The notes beneath the pieces were generated by a model. That model had not been told where the DNA came from and did no database searches. It saw nothing but the letters and a program-made list of their open reading frames with translations. From positions 32,108 through 96,107 of the forward strand of contig NZ_BPEW01000018.1 of assembly GCF_019654975.1 (NCBI RefSeq): DNA of 64,000 bases, given 5' to 3'. The stretch is from Shewanella sp. c952. Its GTDB lineage: Bacteria; Pseudomonadota; Gammaproteobacteria; Enterobacterales; Shewanellaceae. Of this stretch, positions 29,817 through 39,571 are shown in pieces. Within the stretch, counting starts at the first letter, position 1. Each line of letters opens with the position of its first letter. The position numbers and the translations under genes were made by a program.

Positions 29817-31503
29817 GTTGAATCCTTTTTATAAGTGAATCGGCGGTAACGGGCGAGCCTAAAAGCATGTTAAGAACTGTTTCTATGCTATTTGATCCCT
29901 CATTAACGACTAATGTATCAAAAACAACTGCTTGATCTTGGCAGTTTTTGGTGGACTGATAAATATATTCAGCAATTTCCTGTTGCCATAATTTTTGGTA
30001 ATAAAGCGGTCCCTGATAAACAATGGCACTAAAGGTGTAAGGTGCATCCTCTGTCTTATCCCAGAATTTACCAAAACTAAGATAAAATTGCTGATGGGGA
30101 TCAAACTGATTTTTTAGCTGACGCGCTTTATATAGATTTACTGCGATTTTAGCTCTAAAAACATAAAGTTGCTTTGAGTATAGTTGCAAAATTGCTTCTC
30201 GAGAGCCGTCCATTGGTTGCGGAAGCAGTCTGTCAGCTAACCAATATTGTAACCATAACGCATCCAAGTTACTGCTATCGTCTGTTTGGCTAATGGTATT
30301 GAGTAAGTAAAATTGCTGCCCTTTAGCTAACTTTGTGATTGCGGTTGAGATAGCTTTTATCGCTTGTTTTTGCTGCTGATATTTAGCAAGCTCGGTAGGG
30401 AATGACAATTCAATTTGTCCAAATTGTTGTCCAACCACGAGCTGTCTTATTGGTTTTACTGCTATTTTGTTACTCTCAGATAAATAGATCTCGCCAAGTA
30501 GACGGTTTCTATGCCATACCCGTATTATTTTATTGTTTATCCAATCAAAACGAATCTCAAAGGCCAACAACTCTTTTTCTACCAAAACTAACCACTGTGT
30601 AGAGTTAATTTTGCTAACTTTTGTAGACGGTGCATTTGCAAGTTCGCTGCCGATATTCCAAGGGGCGATGGCTATATTTTCAGTTTGAGACAGTAAAAAT
30701 TGCTCAACTAACTTTGGAGAGTGCAGCATTTGTCGTTGCAATCTGTACTCACTGTAATTTGCAAAACCTGCCTGTATAGCTTGTTGCTGTCTAAGCTGCT
30801 CAATTGTTGTTAACGCGAGTTTATTTTTACCCGAGGCGCGTGATTGGTAAGCTTGCCAGACTCGCTTTCTACATTGCTCGTCGTCCTGCTTAATCAGGTA
30901 ACTGGCTAATGTACCATTAAAGTCCCGTGATACTGAAACCGTTCCAAGCTCTGAAATTTGGCAGCTTGAGTCGGTAATATTTAAGCTAAGTGCTTGCGAG
31001 CTTATTTCCTGTTTAAAAGCCGCTTGAGCTGTATGTAATTGTGCTTTGTGCGTGGGTGACATGTTGTTGTTTGATAAGTAATTTATCCGAGTCAGTAATG
31101 CACTAATTTGTGGTTGTTGATTTTTAGCAAAGCTAAACTGTAGTGATTGGAAAGGGACTGAATTGAGGTAAATGGCCAATTCATCAGCAAGGTAGAGTTG
31201 ACACTGCAGTAGCTGCTCCCTATCAGCATAGGAGAGTGGAAAATGGCGATAATACTTAATGCGGTCATTGATGTTAAAAAAACCAATAAGTTGCCTTTCA
31301 AGGGTTATCGCATTGGTTTTACTATCCAAGCTTGGGTCAATGGCTAGTGTTGGAAAGTCGAAGCGAAGACATTGCTCCACTAAGAGTGGGATTGGAGATA
31401 CGGCAGCATTCGCTGCCGTATTGACCAAACTTGTAAGGACGATAAAGAGTCCTACAAGGTGTATTTTTAATTTAGCTGCTAGCACTAAAATGTATTTTTG
31501 CAT
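29761..31503 (-). CDS. M3 metallopeptidase-like exported protein without the zinc motif
   Basis: About 580 residues with a signal peptide (IHLVGLFIVLTSLVNTAANA). Parts recall thimet oligopeptidase/OpdA: NGTLASYLIKQDDEQCRKRVWQAYQSRA, then QAGFANYSEYRLQRQMLHSPKLVEQFL (compare GFxNYAxLSLxxKMAxxPxxVxxFL), and near the end AIVYQGPLYYQKLWQQEIAEYIY with LNMLLGSPVTADSLIKRI. No HExxH is present anywhere. Where it is expected (roughly residues 385-420) the sequence reads TAITKLAKGQQFYLLN. The peptidase is therefore probably inactive and may bind peptides. Met7 (31503) starts the signal peptide; 31521 is also possible. Both ends overlap neighbours, by 32 and 56 bases. Confidence 0.68.
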   Translation of the reverse strand: MQKYILVLAAKLKIHLVGLFIVLTSLVNTAANAAVSPIPLLVEQCLRFDFPTLAIDPSLDSKTNAITLERQLIGFFNINDRIKYYRHFPLSYADREQLLQCQLYLADELAIYLNSVPFQSLQFSFAKNQQPQISALLTRINYLSNNNMSPTHKAQLHTAQAAFKQEISSQALSLNITDSSCQISELGTVSVSRDFNGTLASYLIKQDDEQCRKRVWQAYQSRASGKNKLALTTIEQLRQQQAIQAGFANYSEYRLQRQMLHSPKLVEQFLLSQTENIAIAPWNIGSELANAPSTKVSKINSTQWLVLVEKELLAFEIRFDWINNKIIRVWHRNRLLGEIYLSESNKIAVKPIRQLVVGQQFGQIELSFPTELAKYQQQKQAIKAISTAITKLAKGQQFYLLNTISQTDDSSNLDALWLQYWLADRLLPQPMDGSREAILQLYSKQLYVFRAKIAVNLYKARQLKNQFDPHQQFYLSFGKFWDKTEDAPYTFSAIVYQGPLYYQKLWQQEIAEYIYQSTKNCQDQAVVFDTLVVNEGSNSIETVLNMLLGSPVTADSLIKRIQHAFDAQNKHPSSCTFLRQ

Positions 31504-32422
31504 ATGCCACGCGTTCTTCAACTGACATATTGTGGTTTTTCATCTGCTCAACATGGCGTAAATTACCTAAGATCCCTCGACCGTTGGCGATTTGAATCGC
31601 AAGGCCTGGACGGGCATTTAGCTCTAGTAATAACGGTCCCTTGTATTTATCGAGCACCATATCGGTACCTAAATACCCAAGCTCTGACATTTCATAAGCT
31701 TTAGATGCTGTATGTAGCAAAGTATCCCATTGTGGAACTTGAATTGCTGTCAGCTCTTTTTGCGTATCTGGGTGTAAGTCTATAGGCGTATCAAACTGCA
31801 CTGCGTGCAGTCCCTTACCTGTAGCGATATCAACACCGACCCCTACAGCCCCTTGGTGCAAGTTAGCTTTACCATCAGATGCTGCAGTGGATAGGCGGAT
31901 CATTCCCATAATGGGGAAGCCTTTAAAGACAATCAGTCGAATATCAGGCACTCCTTCATAGGAATAGCCATCAAATACAGGATCAAATTGTATAAGACCC
32001 TCGACGATGGCGACATCAGGGTTACCACCTAGCGAGAACAGTCCACTGAGCACGTTAGACACATGACGATAGACTTCTGAAGGGGTTACCTCCTGGCCAT
32101 TTGGCTTGTAATAACGACCATTCTCTACCTTTGTGACAACTAAGATCCCTTTACCACCAGAGCCTTTTGAAGGTTTGATGACAAAACCGTCTTTGTCATC
32201 AACCATGGCAGGTATCTCACCAATTTCATGCTGCTCTGTAACCGTACCGATAAGGTCTGGTACCGCTATGTTGTTGGCAAGCGCCAACTGCTTGGTTGTT
32301 AGCTTATCATCGACTCGTTTATAGAACTTACGTGGATTATATCGGCCAATATAGTCGATATTACGTTTGTTCATACCCAAAATACCGCCGCGGGCGAGAG
32401 CTGAAGGGTTTGCGAGAAACAT
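31472..32422 (-). CDS. RimK-like ATP-grasp ligase (alpha-L-glutamate ligase-related)
   Basis: A 316-residue ATP-grasp protein: GMNKRNIDYIGRYNPRKFYKRVDDKLTTK at the start, VIKPSKGSGGKGILVV (ATP-binding glycine loop, about 82-97), VPDIRLIVFKGFPIMGMIR, NLHQGAVGVGVDIATG, and the metal-binding end GPLLLELNARPGLAIQIAN. It belongs to the subgroup named alpha-L-glutamate ligase-like, usually found with an inactive-transglutaminase 7TM protein and a retropepsin, as here. It should join an amino acid or peptide to an unknown acceptor in the cytoplasm. It lies one base after the 7TM gene, with GGAGA within that gene's end. Confidence 0.9.
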   Translation of the reverse strand: MFLANPSALARGGILGMNKRNIDYIGRYNPRKFYKRVDDKLTTKQLALANNIAVPDLIGTVTEQHEIGEIPAMVDDKDGFVIKPSKGSGGKGILVVTKVENGRYYKPNGQEVTPSEVYRHVSNVLSGLFSLGGNPDVAIVEGLIQFDPVFDGYSYEGVPDIRLIVFKGFPIMGMIRLSTAASDGKANLHQGAVGVGVDIATGKGLHAVQFDTPIDLHPDTQKELTAIQVPQWDTLLHTASKAYEMSELGYLGTDMVLDKYKGPLLLELNARPGLAIQIANGRGILGNLRHVEQMKNHNMSVEERVAYAKIHFSASS

Positions 32423-32423
32423 A

Positions 32424-33929
32424 TTATTCTCCAGCCAGAGGCTTAAAGCGTTTCAGCTCAAGCAAGCGGTAACCAGTATATTGGCCCATCAATAGTACGA
32501 GAGCCAAAATGACTAAGTGGATCCCTAAGAAGTTAAACACCCAATGTTGTACCCAAGTCGCACTCATCGCAAGGTACGCCAATGTCGCAACGAATAGACT
32601 GCCGCCACCTTGAATAACAACTTCTTTGGCGCCTTCCTCTTCCCACAGAATAGACATTCTTTCAATTGTCCAAGCTAAGATGATCATTGGGAAGAAGGTA
32701 ATTGTTAGCCCTTCGCTTAAGCCAAATTTGTAAGAGAGTAGGGTAAACAAACCAATAATGCCGATAACCACGATAATTACCGCCGAGATCCTGGATATGA
32801 GCAATAGGTTAAGCTCAGATAGATATGAGCGGATCATTAGACCGAAAGCTACAATCAACAAAAAGCCTATAAGGCCAGTAAAAAGAGTCGTTTGTATAAA
32901 CGCCAACGCAATAAGCACAGGCATAAAGGTACCTGAGGTTTTAATACCGATAAGTACTCGTAAGAATACCACCATCAAAACACCGATTGGGATCAGCAAA
33001 ATGCCCTTAAATAGGCTCTGCTCTTCAAGTGGCAATTGATACAATGAAAAATCTAAGGCATTGTCATTTTTCATCACATCGATCGCGGTAGCGAGCGCTG
33101 AGCGTGTATCTTGCAACATGGAAAAGTTAACTTGAGAGTTCACTCCACCAATGACGTCGAGTACTGACTTACCTGAGCGATCCCAAAGCAAGAGGTTTTC
33201 GGGTCTTCCTTGGGTACCGTTTGCAGGGTTAAATAGATGCCATTCACCGTCATTATAGACTTCAACAAATGTCGAAAGCTGTTGTCTACGACGTTGATCT
33301 TCGAGGAATAAACCACTGACTTCTTGAGCTGGAATGCCCTTACTGTGCAGCATTCTAATAAACAACTTACTTGGTGAGTTGCCTGCTAAAAGTAGCTCAA
33401 TATTTTGGGTACGTTCATCTGCATTGAGATCTTTATTGAGTTGTTGTGCGAATGATAGGTTGGTTGCACTTTTTGCCCAAACTTCTTCCGCAGCCTGTGC
33501 TGCCGCTGCGCTTTCTGTCGCAGGCCACATGTATGCAGTTGGCGCTTCAGGCTCAATGTCAGTGAGTAATTGTGTTTGCCCTGTCGGGATCAACGTGACT
33601 TTATAATACAGATCTTGGCGGCCTGTAGCACTTCGGATAGACCATATCGCTCGGCGGTCTACTTTATTGTTGGTGATAGTCAAACCATAACCAGGTGAAG
33701 TGGCGTTTTCGACTAAGATCTCATAAGCAGGATCTTCCGGTAAAGAGAAAGAGACTTCAGCAGGTTCAGTCGTACCTTGGAAGCTGACTTTAGCGTCTAC
33801 TGCCCAGCTCTGTACTTGTTTGCCCGGCAAAAACGGCACGCTATGTTCAATGCCGCGATAGACGCTTGCTGAGATCCCTGCAATAAAGAGCAGGGCAACC
33901 AAAATATAAAAAGGCTTTCTTGAATGCAT
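32424..33929 (-). CDS. Inactive-transglutaminase domain fused to seven TM helices
   Basis: A 501-residue protein. It has one N-terminal TM (FYILVALLFIAGISASVY) and a periplasmic region to about residue 290 (KLFIRMLHSKGIPAQEVSGLFLEDQRRRQQLSTFVEVYNDGEWHLFNP), which has the transglutaminase-like shape. The usual Cys position is occupied by Ser-Lys-Gly-Ile (HSKGIPA), so it lacks the nucleophile. Seven further TM helices follow (FKGILLIPIGVLMVVFLRVLI to LVILALVLLMGQYTGYRLLEL). This matches Pfam Transglut_i_TM plus 7TM_transglut. Comparative genomics (Iyer and colleagues) placed it with ATP-grasp ligases and retropepsins in predicted peptide-modifying systems. Probably the membrane hub of this operon. 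Confidence 0.9.
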   Translation of the reverse strand: MHSRKPFYILVALLFIAGISASVYRGIEHSVPFLPGKQVQSWAVDAKVSFQGTTEPAEVSFSLPEDPAYEILVENATSPGYGLTITNNKVDRRAIWSIRSATGRQDLYYKVTLIPTGQTQLLTDIEPEAPTAYMWPATESAAAAQAAEEVWAKSATNLSFAQQLNKDLNADERTQNIELLLAGNSPSKLFIRMLHSKGIPAQEVSGLFLEDQRRRQQLSTFVEVYNDGEWHLFNPANGTQGRPENLLLWDRSGKSVLDVIGGVNSQVNFSMLQDTRSALATAIDVMKNDNALDFSLYQLPLEEQSLFKGILLIPIGVLMVVFLRVLIGIKTSGTFMPVLIALAFIQTTLFTGLIGFLLIVAFGLMIRSYLSELNLLLISRISAVIIVVIGIIGLFTLLSYKFGLSEGLTITFFPMIILAWTIERMSILWEEEGAKEVVIQGGGSLFVATLAYLAMSATWVQHWVFNFLGIHLVILALVLLMGQYTGYRLLELKRFKPLAGE

Positions 33930-33943
33930 TATTATTATTCCTA

Positions 33944-34693
33944 TTATTTAGAAGCAGACGATGCACTACCGCCTTTCTTCTTTCCGTGAATATAGGTCTG
34001 GCCCACGTCTACCACGGCTATGTCTTGCATAAATTTTCGTCCCAGTAATAACGGGAACTCTAAATGGCTACGATCGGTTAGGTTAAGGTCTGTTTCCGCT
34101 TTATATTTACCTATCTCTAGGTGGGCATGGATAACTGGACGCCTATCAGTCTTATCATCTGCCTCTTTGATTCTTACAAAGCGTTCGACTTTCGATTCGA
34201 ATGTTTGTGCTGGCTGTTTAGCACCATTGGTAAATACGTCGAAGCGTACCCATTGGTTGCCATCACGTTCGAACAAGATAATATTGTGAGCGTCGAGCGA
34301 CGACGACTCTGCGCCTGTGTCGATACGGGTATTAAAGCTTGCTTTTAATTCATCAATAAAAACATCTTCAACTGCGCCTAAAATAAACTTACCTTGCAGC
34401 GGAGAAGGAGGGCATTGCGCTGGAGTGATGACCGGTACAACGGCTGTTTTGTCTTTCTTTAGCGTAGCGACTTGGGCGTTGAGCTGCTCTAATTGAGCCG
34501 ATAACGTTGTCATGCTTGCGCTTTGTGTCTCTTTGCAAGAATCAATTGCATTAACAATATTAATTTCTTGTTGGTTCAAACTGGCTTCTAGCACAGTTGC
34601 ATCAACAGGTACGGGTTTGTTTGCATCTTTAGTTGATGCACAACCAGTGATTACGGTTGCGATGGCGGCGATACAAATTATCTGCTTAAACAT
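33944..34693 (-). CDS. Retropepsin-like aspartic protease lipoprotein (DUF785/Zn_protease family)
   Basis: About 249 residues. A lipobox (ATVITGC, Cys near residue 18) marks a lipoprotein. A coiled-coil stretch (LSAQLEQLNAQVATLKKDK) and then a single retropepsin-type domain follow: FIDELKASFNTRIDTGAESSSLDA with catalytic DTGA, HLEIGKYKAETDLNLTDRSHLEFPLLLGRKFMQDIAVVDVG as the second half. Such proteins are often named ATP-dependent zinc protease or RimK-associated. ATG 34693 is preferred because GGGA is six bases before it and the signal peptide is then of normal length; ATG 34705 is possible. First gene of the ligase/7TM block, 21 bp after cmoB. Confidence 0.88.
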   Translation of the reverse strand: MFKQIICIAAIATVITGCASTKDANKPVPVDATVLEASLNQQEINIVNAIDSCKETQSASMTTLSAQLEQLNAQVATLKKDKTAVVPVITPAQCPPSPLQGKFILGAVEDVFIDELKASFNTRIDTGAESSSLDAHNIILFERDGNQWVRFDVFTNGAKQPAQTFESKVERFVRIKEADDKTDRRPVIHAHLEIGKYKAETDLNLTDRSHLEFPLLLGRKFMQDIAVVDVGQTYIHGKKKGGSASSASK

Positions 34694-34714
34694 AGTGCTT
34701 CCCATTACTATCGG

Positions 34715-35707
34715 CTAGATTAAATCTTTATTTGGTTGGTTCTTTGTTGCGATTATAGTTGCTCTCTTTGGAGCGGGATAACCTTCAACTGTAAGGCTAA
34801 CATCATTAGGATCTAAATAATCAACTAATGACTCATTAGGCATCCAATGAGTACTTCTTTGTTCTGCGAGAGAGGTGACATCAACATCTACACAGCGGAT
34901 GTCGATAAAGTCACTCTTTTTTAGCCACAACATGAGTGCTTTTACTGAGGGTAAAAACCATACATTGTTCATCTTTCCATAGCGGTCTTCTGGCACAAGA
35001 ACAGTATTCTCGTCACCGTCTATGACCAAGGTTTCTAAAACGAGTTCCCCACCTGTTCTTAATTGATCTCTAAGCTGAATGAGATGATCAATCGGAGAAC
35101 GGCGATGGTAAAGTACCCCCATCGAAAAAACAGTGTCAAATGCATCAAGTGGCGGCAACTCTTCAATACCTAAAGGTAGGAAGTGAATAGGGTGCTCATT
35201 ACCTGCGATTCTTTTTACGGCTTCAAACTGGCACATGAACATTGGTGAAGGATCGATACCGACCACATGCTTAGCGCCATCACCTAGCATGCGCCACATG
35301 TGATAACCGCTGCCACAGCCCACATCAAGAACTGTACGATTTGCTAAAGGAGAAATATGCGGCGCAATGCGCTCCCATTTCCAATCTGAGCGCCATTCTG
35401 TGTCGATTTCAATGCCATGAATAGAGTAAGGACCTTTACGCCAAGGCTTGAATATTGCGAGCAAGTTTTCGAGTTTCTCTCGCTCACCAGCTGACAACTG
35501 CTCACCAGAACCTATGGAGACACTTGTTGTGAAATCGATAGTATCGGGTTGTGGGTAGTGTAATTTATTAAGCACTTTTTCCCATTTAGGAAGCGAGCCA
35601 TGCTTATGCTCGCGCTGCCACTGGCCTAAAATAGCCGGTAGCGTTTCTAGCCAATGCTGCAGGCTAGAATCTGAAATTTGTTTATAAAAAGAACTAAAAC
35701 TTATCAC
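34715..35707 (-). CDS. cmoB: tRNA U34 carboxymethyltransferase CmoB
   Basis: A 330-residue methyltransferase-fold enzyme: [27 protein letters not shown] at the N-terminus, [20 protein letters not shown]-type loop [19 protein letters not shown] (about 126-144), [17 protein letters not shown] and [15 protein letters not shown]. It transfers carboxymethyl from Cx-SAM to 5-hydroxyuridine at tRNA wobble position 34. It overlaps cmoA by four bases. Confidence 0.97.
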   Translation of the reverse strand: MISFSSFYKQISDSSLQHWLETLPAILGQWQREHKHGSLPKWEKVLNKLHYPQPDTIDFTTSVSIGSGEQLSAGEREKLENLLAIFKPWRKGPYSIHGIEIDTEWRSDWKWERIAPHISPLANRTVLDVGCGSGYHMWRMLGDGAKHVVGIDPSPMFMCQFEAVKRIAGNEHPIHFLPLGIEELPPLDAFDTVFSMGVLYHRRSPIDHLIQLRDQLRTGGELVLETLVIDGDENTVLVPEDRYGKMNNVWFLPSVKALMLWLKKSDFIDIRCVDVDVTSLAEQRSTHWMPNESLVDYLDPNDVSLTVEGYPAPKRATIIATKNQPNKDLI

Positions 35708-36435
35708 TTAATTGCCACCATAGATGCAAAGTTAAAACATTGGAACCAAACACTAAATTGGCTAAATCCCTGCTGTTTTATTCGTAATTCATGTTGTTGA
35801 AGCGTGTCAGGCTTCATTACGTGCTCGAGTGAGCTTCTTTTTTGGCTGATCTCTAACTCACTGTAACCATTTGCCCTTTTGAAATCGAGATGTAAATCAT
35901 CTAATGTCGATTGTATTTGGTCTTGTTCGAAGTAAAGCTTCTCTGAAAGCACTAATAAACCACCTGGCAGTAAACCATCGTAGATTTTTTTTAGTAAGCT
36001 TTGTCTATGTTCAGGCGCCAAAAATTGCATGGTAAAATTGAGGATCACTAACGATGCATTTTCAATTTCAATATCACGGATATCACCACAAACTAACTTA
36101 ACTGGTGTTTCACTGACGTAGGCTGACAAGTTCTCTTTACAGCGCTCGATCATAGATTCACTATTATCAACGGCGATAATCTGGCAATTTCGGCCCTCTA
36201 CTCGGCGACGTACACTCAAGGTCGCGGCGCCTAATGAACAGCCAAGATCATATATTTTGCTGTTTGGCGTTGCATATTTTTGTGCTAAATCTCCAATAGT
36301 ATTAATGATTTGTCCATAGCCCGGTACCGAACGACGGATCATATCATTAAACACACCAGCAACTTTATTATCGAACTGAAAGTCGCTGACTTGTTGGTAA
36401 GGTTTCGCGTATAAGTCGTCTTGTGAAGATTTCAT
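35704..36435 (-). CDS. cmoA: Carboxy-S-adenosyl-L-methionine synthase CmoA
   Basis: A 243-residue protein: [41 protein letters not shown] loop [30 protein letters not shown] and [18 protein letters not shown] are characteristic. It converts SAM and prephenate to carboxy-SAM for CmoB. Promoter-proximal gene of a minus-strand run that continues without a clear terminator through the ligase/7TM block. Confidence 0.97.
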   Translation of the reverse strand: MKSSQDDLYAKPYQQVSDFQFDNKVAGVFNDMIRRSVPGYGQIINTIGDLAQKYATPNSKIYDLGCSLGAATLSVRRRVEGRNCQIIAVDNSESMIERCKENLSAYVSETPVKLVCGDIRDIEIENASLVILNFTMQFLAPEHRQSLLKKIYDGLLPGGLLVLSEKLYFEQDQIQSTLDDLHLDFKRANGYSELEISQKRSSLEHVMKPDTLQQHELRIKQQGFSQFSVWFQCFNFASMVAIK

Positions 36436-36586
36436 GTGATCAAATAGTGGGAGTTCAACTCTTTATTCTAGCTAAACATATCGGTTACCAGCAAGACTAG
36501 TACTGGAAATTCCTCATAAAATTTTGTCTAATAGCTATATTGATACAAATTATTTACAGATGTTTGACCTTTTATAGGGATTGTAA

Positions 36587-39409
36587 TTGAAATATAACGC
36601 CTACGTGTTGCTCATTGTTTTATCACTCTTTTATACGCATCCAGTTTTTTCGGCTCAAAATGATAATATTAAGCCATTGCTGATATCGATGAGTGACGAC
36701 TCTTACCCCTTTCAATATGTTGATGAAAACGGTGTTAAAAGCGGTTTACTGGTTGATTATTGGTTGCTATGGGCGAAGAAAAATCAGCGCCAGATTGAAT
36801 TTAGGCCTACAAATTGGCAGCAGTCTTTAAAAGATGTCGAAATTGGTTTAACCGATATCCACATGGGGATGGCAGATACCTTATCTCGTCGTAACGCTTT
36901 TGATTTTTACCAACCGATTAGCAAAGTACAAAGCTACCTCTACATCAATAAAACTCTCGCTAATATTAAAGAGCTCTCACAGGTTAGTCCCTATCGAGTT
37001 GGGGTCGTTAAGGGAGCGGCACATATTGAGTTATTGCAGCAAAAGTTACCTAATGTGTCATTTGCCTATTATGACAATCGCAAGCAGCTTATTGATGCAG
37101 TAAAAGCTAACGAAATTTTGGTTTTTGCCGGTCTAGAAGGCTACCTAAGAAAAAGTGAAGTCAGCCAACAGATACTGATGTCATACCCGTTTAAACGTCG
37201 AATAGCGCTTGATGAATTATCTTTCTATCCGGTGGTCAAGAAGGGAAATGCCTCTCAATTGCACGGTATAATGCAAGGTTTTGAGCAAATAGAGCAAGCT
37301 GAGCTGAATGGGGTAAAACGTAAGTGGTTAGGCCTTCAGCGTGGCCAAAATGAAGTGATCATTGCTATGCAAGCAGGCGTGGAACCTTATGCTGATATAG
37401 GGCCTAATGGCTTACCCCATGGCCTATTAGTTGATATTTGGAAGTTGTGGTCAGATAAAACGGGGTTACCTATAAAGTTTATCGCTGGCGATATGAAGCA
37501 GACGATAGATAATGTAAAAAGAGGTACTGCTGACGTGCAACTTGGCTATCCTGAAAGCGAATCGATGAAATCTGGGCTCAATCGTGCGCATCTCATTTAT
37601 CAAGTCAGCAGTCGGTTATTTACTTTTAAGAAACAGTATAAGACGCTCACTGAGATGAAGGGCAAGGTATTTGCCGTTGCACCCACTTCGCCTTATCTGA
37701 GTGATTTAATCGAAGCTTTACCGGACTCGGATTTCCGCTACCTTTCTAGTGTAGAGAAGATGATAGAAGCAACAGAGTCTGGAGAAATTGATGGTTTTGT
37801 CGCTGCATCTGCTTGGACGCAACATTACTTGTTGTTGAAACAGCAATGGGAGGATTTTTATCAATTTCCAACATTGCATTTTAAAACTGACCTATACGCC
37901 CTAAATAGAGGAAATGACCCTGGGTTTTCTGAACGCATAGCGACAGGTTTTAACTCGATGACATCGGTAGAATTGGCTGCAATTGAAGCTAAATGGATTC
38001 TGAATCCACAAGATCGGATCTATTCTCCAACGAAAGAGTTATTGCTACTAAACGCCAAGCAACGCGCCATGATAAGAGGCCTAGGGAAGATAAAAGTCGG
38101 CTATGTTAATAACTGGGCACCAATGGAATATAAAAATGCAGAGGGTCACTACGCTGGCATAAACAGTGAAGTCTTTAGCATCCTTAGCCGGGAACTGGGA
38201 CTAAAACTCGAATACGTTGAATTTAGTGATTGGCAAGCGCTGCTTGATGCTCTGTTAAAAGGCGATATTGATATGTCTGGCAGTATTGCGGCAACTGCAG
38301 AACGTGAAACTGACTTGGTTTTTTCTCTACCATATTGGCCGTCTCCTTGGGGCGTTGTGACCTCGTTAGACAGCGTTAATATATTTAGCTTATCGGAACT
38401 TAATGGGCTGCGACTCGCCGTTGTTGAAGGTTATCACATCGTTGCAGATCTTATGCGAGAGTATCCGAGCTTAAAGTTGGTGCTGGTTCCTAATAGTCAT
38501 GCTGGACTTAATTCTGTCGAAGAGGGCAAAGCAGATGTCTTTATCGATAAAGTCATAAATTTGAGTTCTGGCCTGAAAAAAGGCGATTTTTCAAACTTAA
38601 AAATGTCGATGTTAGTTGATTTCGCTGAGCAGCGCAGTCACATTGGGATTAACAAGAGTAAGCAGTCTCTATTGCCCTTTATTAATGGCGTAATTTCTAC
38701 TATTGATCGTGAGCAGCAACAACAAATCCACCATAAATGGGTGTCGCAAACCATTGAGTTTGGACGGGAAGATTTTGAGAATAGGTTACGAGTGAGTATT
38801 CTTGTATTCTGTGCCTTAGCTGTCTTTGTCGTCATGGCGCTATTGGCGAATAGACGTTTACGAAAAGAGGTTGCGTTAAGGATTGAAGCTGAAAGTAAAA
38901 TGGCACAGTTTGCCAAGCACGATAGTTTAACCAAACTTCCTAATCGCTCTATGATTGAAGAAAGACTAGAGCAAGCGATTTTAATTCATAGTCGTGAGAT
39001 GTCACAGTTTGCGGTTATTTTTATTGATCTCGATGGTTTTAAAGCCATTAATGATGCACATGGCCATCATGTTGGTGATGATTATCTTGTGGCTGTAAGC
39101 GCGGCATTAGCGGCTTCAGTCAGGCGCTCGGATACTGTAGGCCGATTAGGCGGTGATGAATTCATTGTCATTCTTAATCAGGTAGAGTCGATGGCTGCGG
39201 TAGATAATGTCGTTGAACTGCTCCTGCAATGCTTAGCTAAATCGTTCGTTATCGATGATTTAAGTTTGTCTGCTTCTGCGAGTATGGGAATCGCTTTATA
39301 CCCTGCAGATGGTGACAGTGTCGATACTCTGCTTAAAACGGCAGATACTCATATGTACCGTGCTAAAAATGCGGGCGGAAAATCATCAAGAAACTCACTA
39401 CAACAGTAA
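36587..39409 (+). CDS. Diguanylate cyclase with three periplasmic solute-binding modules
   Basis: A 940-residue protein: signal peptide (AYVLLIVLSLFYTHPVFSA), SBP_bac_3-like module 1 (about 28-247), module 2 (about 253-485), module 3 (about 500-735), TM (LRVSILVFCALAVFVVMALLANRR, about 742-765) and GGDEF (about 785-935). The catalytic motif RLGGDEF and the upstream inhibitory site RRSD are intact, so c-di-GMP synthesis with feedback control is expected. The start is TTG 36587, with AGGGA eight bases before it. The three modules share starts such as PLLISMSDDSYPFQYVDENG and IKVGYVNNWAPMEYKNAEG. Ligands are not predictable; amino-acid-type molecules are usual for the fold. Confidence 0.93.
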   Translation: MKYNAYVLLIVLSLFYTHPVFSAQNDNIKPLLISMSDDSYPFQYVDENGVKSGLLVDYWLLWAKKNQRQIEFRPTNWQQSLKDVEIGLTDIHMGMADTLSRRNAFDFYQPISKVQSYLYINKTLANIKELSQVSPYRVGVVKGAAHIELLQQKLPNVSFAYYDNRKQLIDAVKANEILVFAGLEGYLRKSEVSQQILMSYPFKRRIALDELSFYPVVKKGNASQLHGIMQGFEQIEQAELNGVKRKWLGLQRGQNEVIIAMQAGVEPYADIGPNGLPHGLLVDIWKLWSDKTGLPIKFIAGDMKQTIDNVKRGTADVQLGYPESESMKSGLNRAHLIYQVSSRLFTFKKQYKTLTEMKGKVFAVAPTSPYLSDLIEALPDSDFRYLSSVEKMIEATESGEIDGFVAASAWTQHYLLLKQQWEDFYQFPTLHFKTDLYALNRGNDPGFSERIATGFNSMTSVELAAIEAKWILNPQDRIYSPTKELLLLNAKQRAMIRGLGKIKVGYVNNWAPMEYKNAEGHYAGINSEVFSILSRELGLKLEYVEFSDWQALLDALLKGDIDMSGSIAATAERETDLVFSLPYWPSPWGVVTSLDSVNIFSLSELNGLRLAVVEGYHIVADLMREYPSLKLVLVPNSHAGLNSVEEGKADVFIDKVINLSSGLKKGDFSNLKMSMLVDFAEQRSHIGINKSKQSLLPFINGVISTIDREQQQQIHHKWVSQTIEFGREDFENRLRVSILVFCALAVFVVMALLANRRLRKEVALRIEAESKMAQFAKHDSLTKLPNRSMIEERLEQAILIHSREMSQFAVIFIDLDGFKAINDAHGHHVGDDYLVAVSAALAASVRRSDTVGRLGGDEFIVILNQVESMAAVDNVVELLLQCLAKSFVIDDLSLSASASMGIALYPADGDSVDTLLKTADTHMYRAKNAGGKSSRNSLQQ

Positions 39410-39571
39410 CGTTGGCTTAAATCTATTCATTTTTATTTAAAATTGACTGATACTTAACCGACTAGTCGAGAAGTTATTTCGAAAACGGCAATATACCTCT
39501 ATAATGCCGCTTTTGTCTTGTTTTGAACCAGAACCTCAAACATCGTTTTGCGGAATAAAGGAAAGAGCTAA

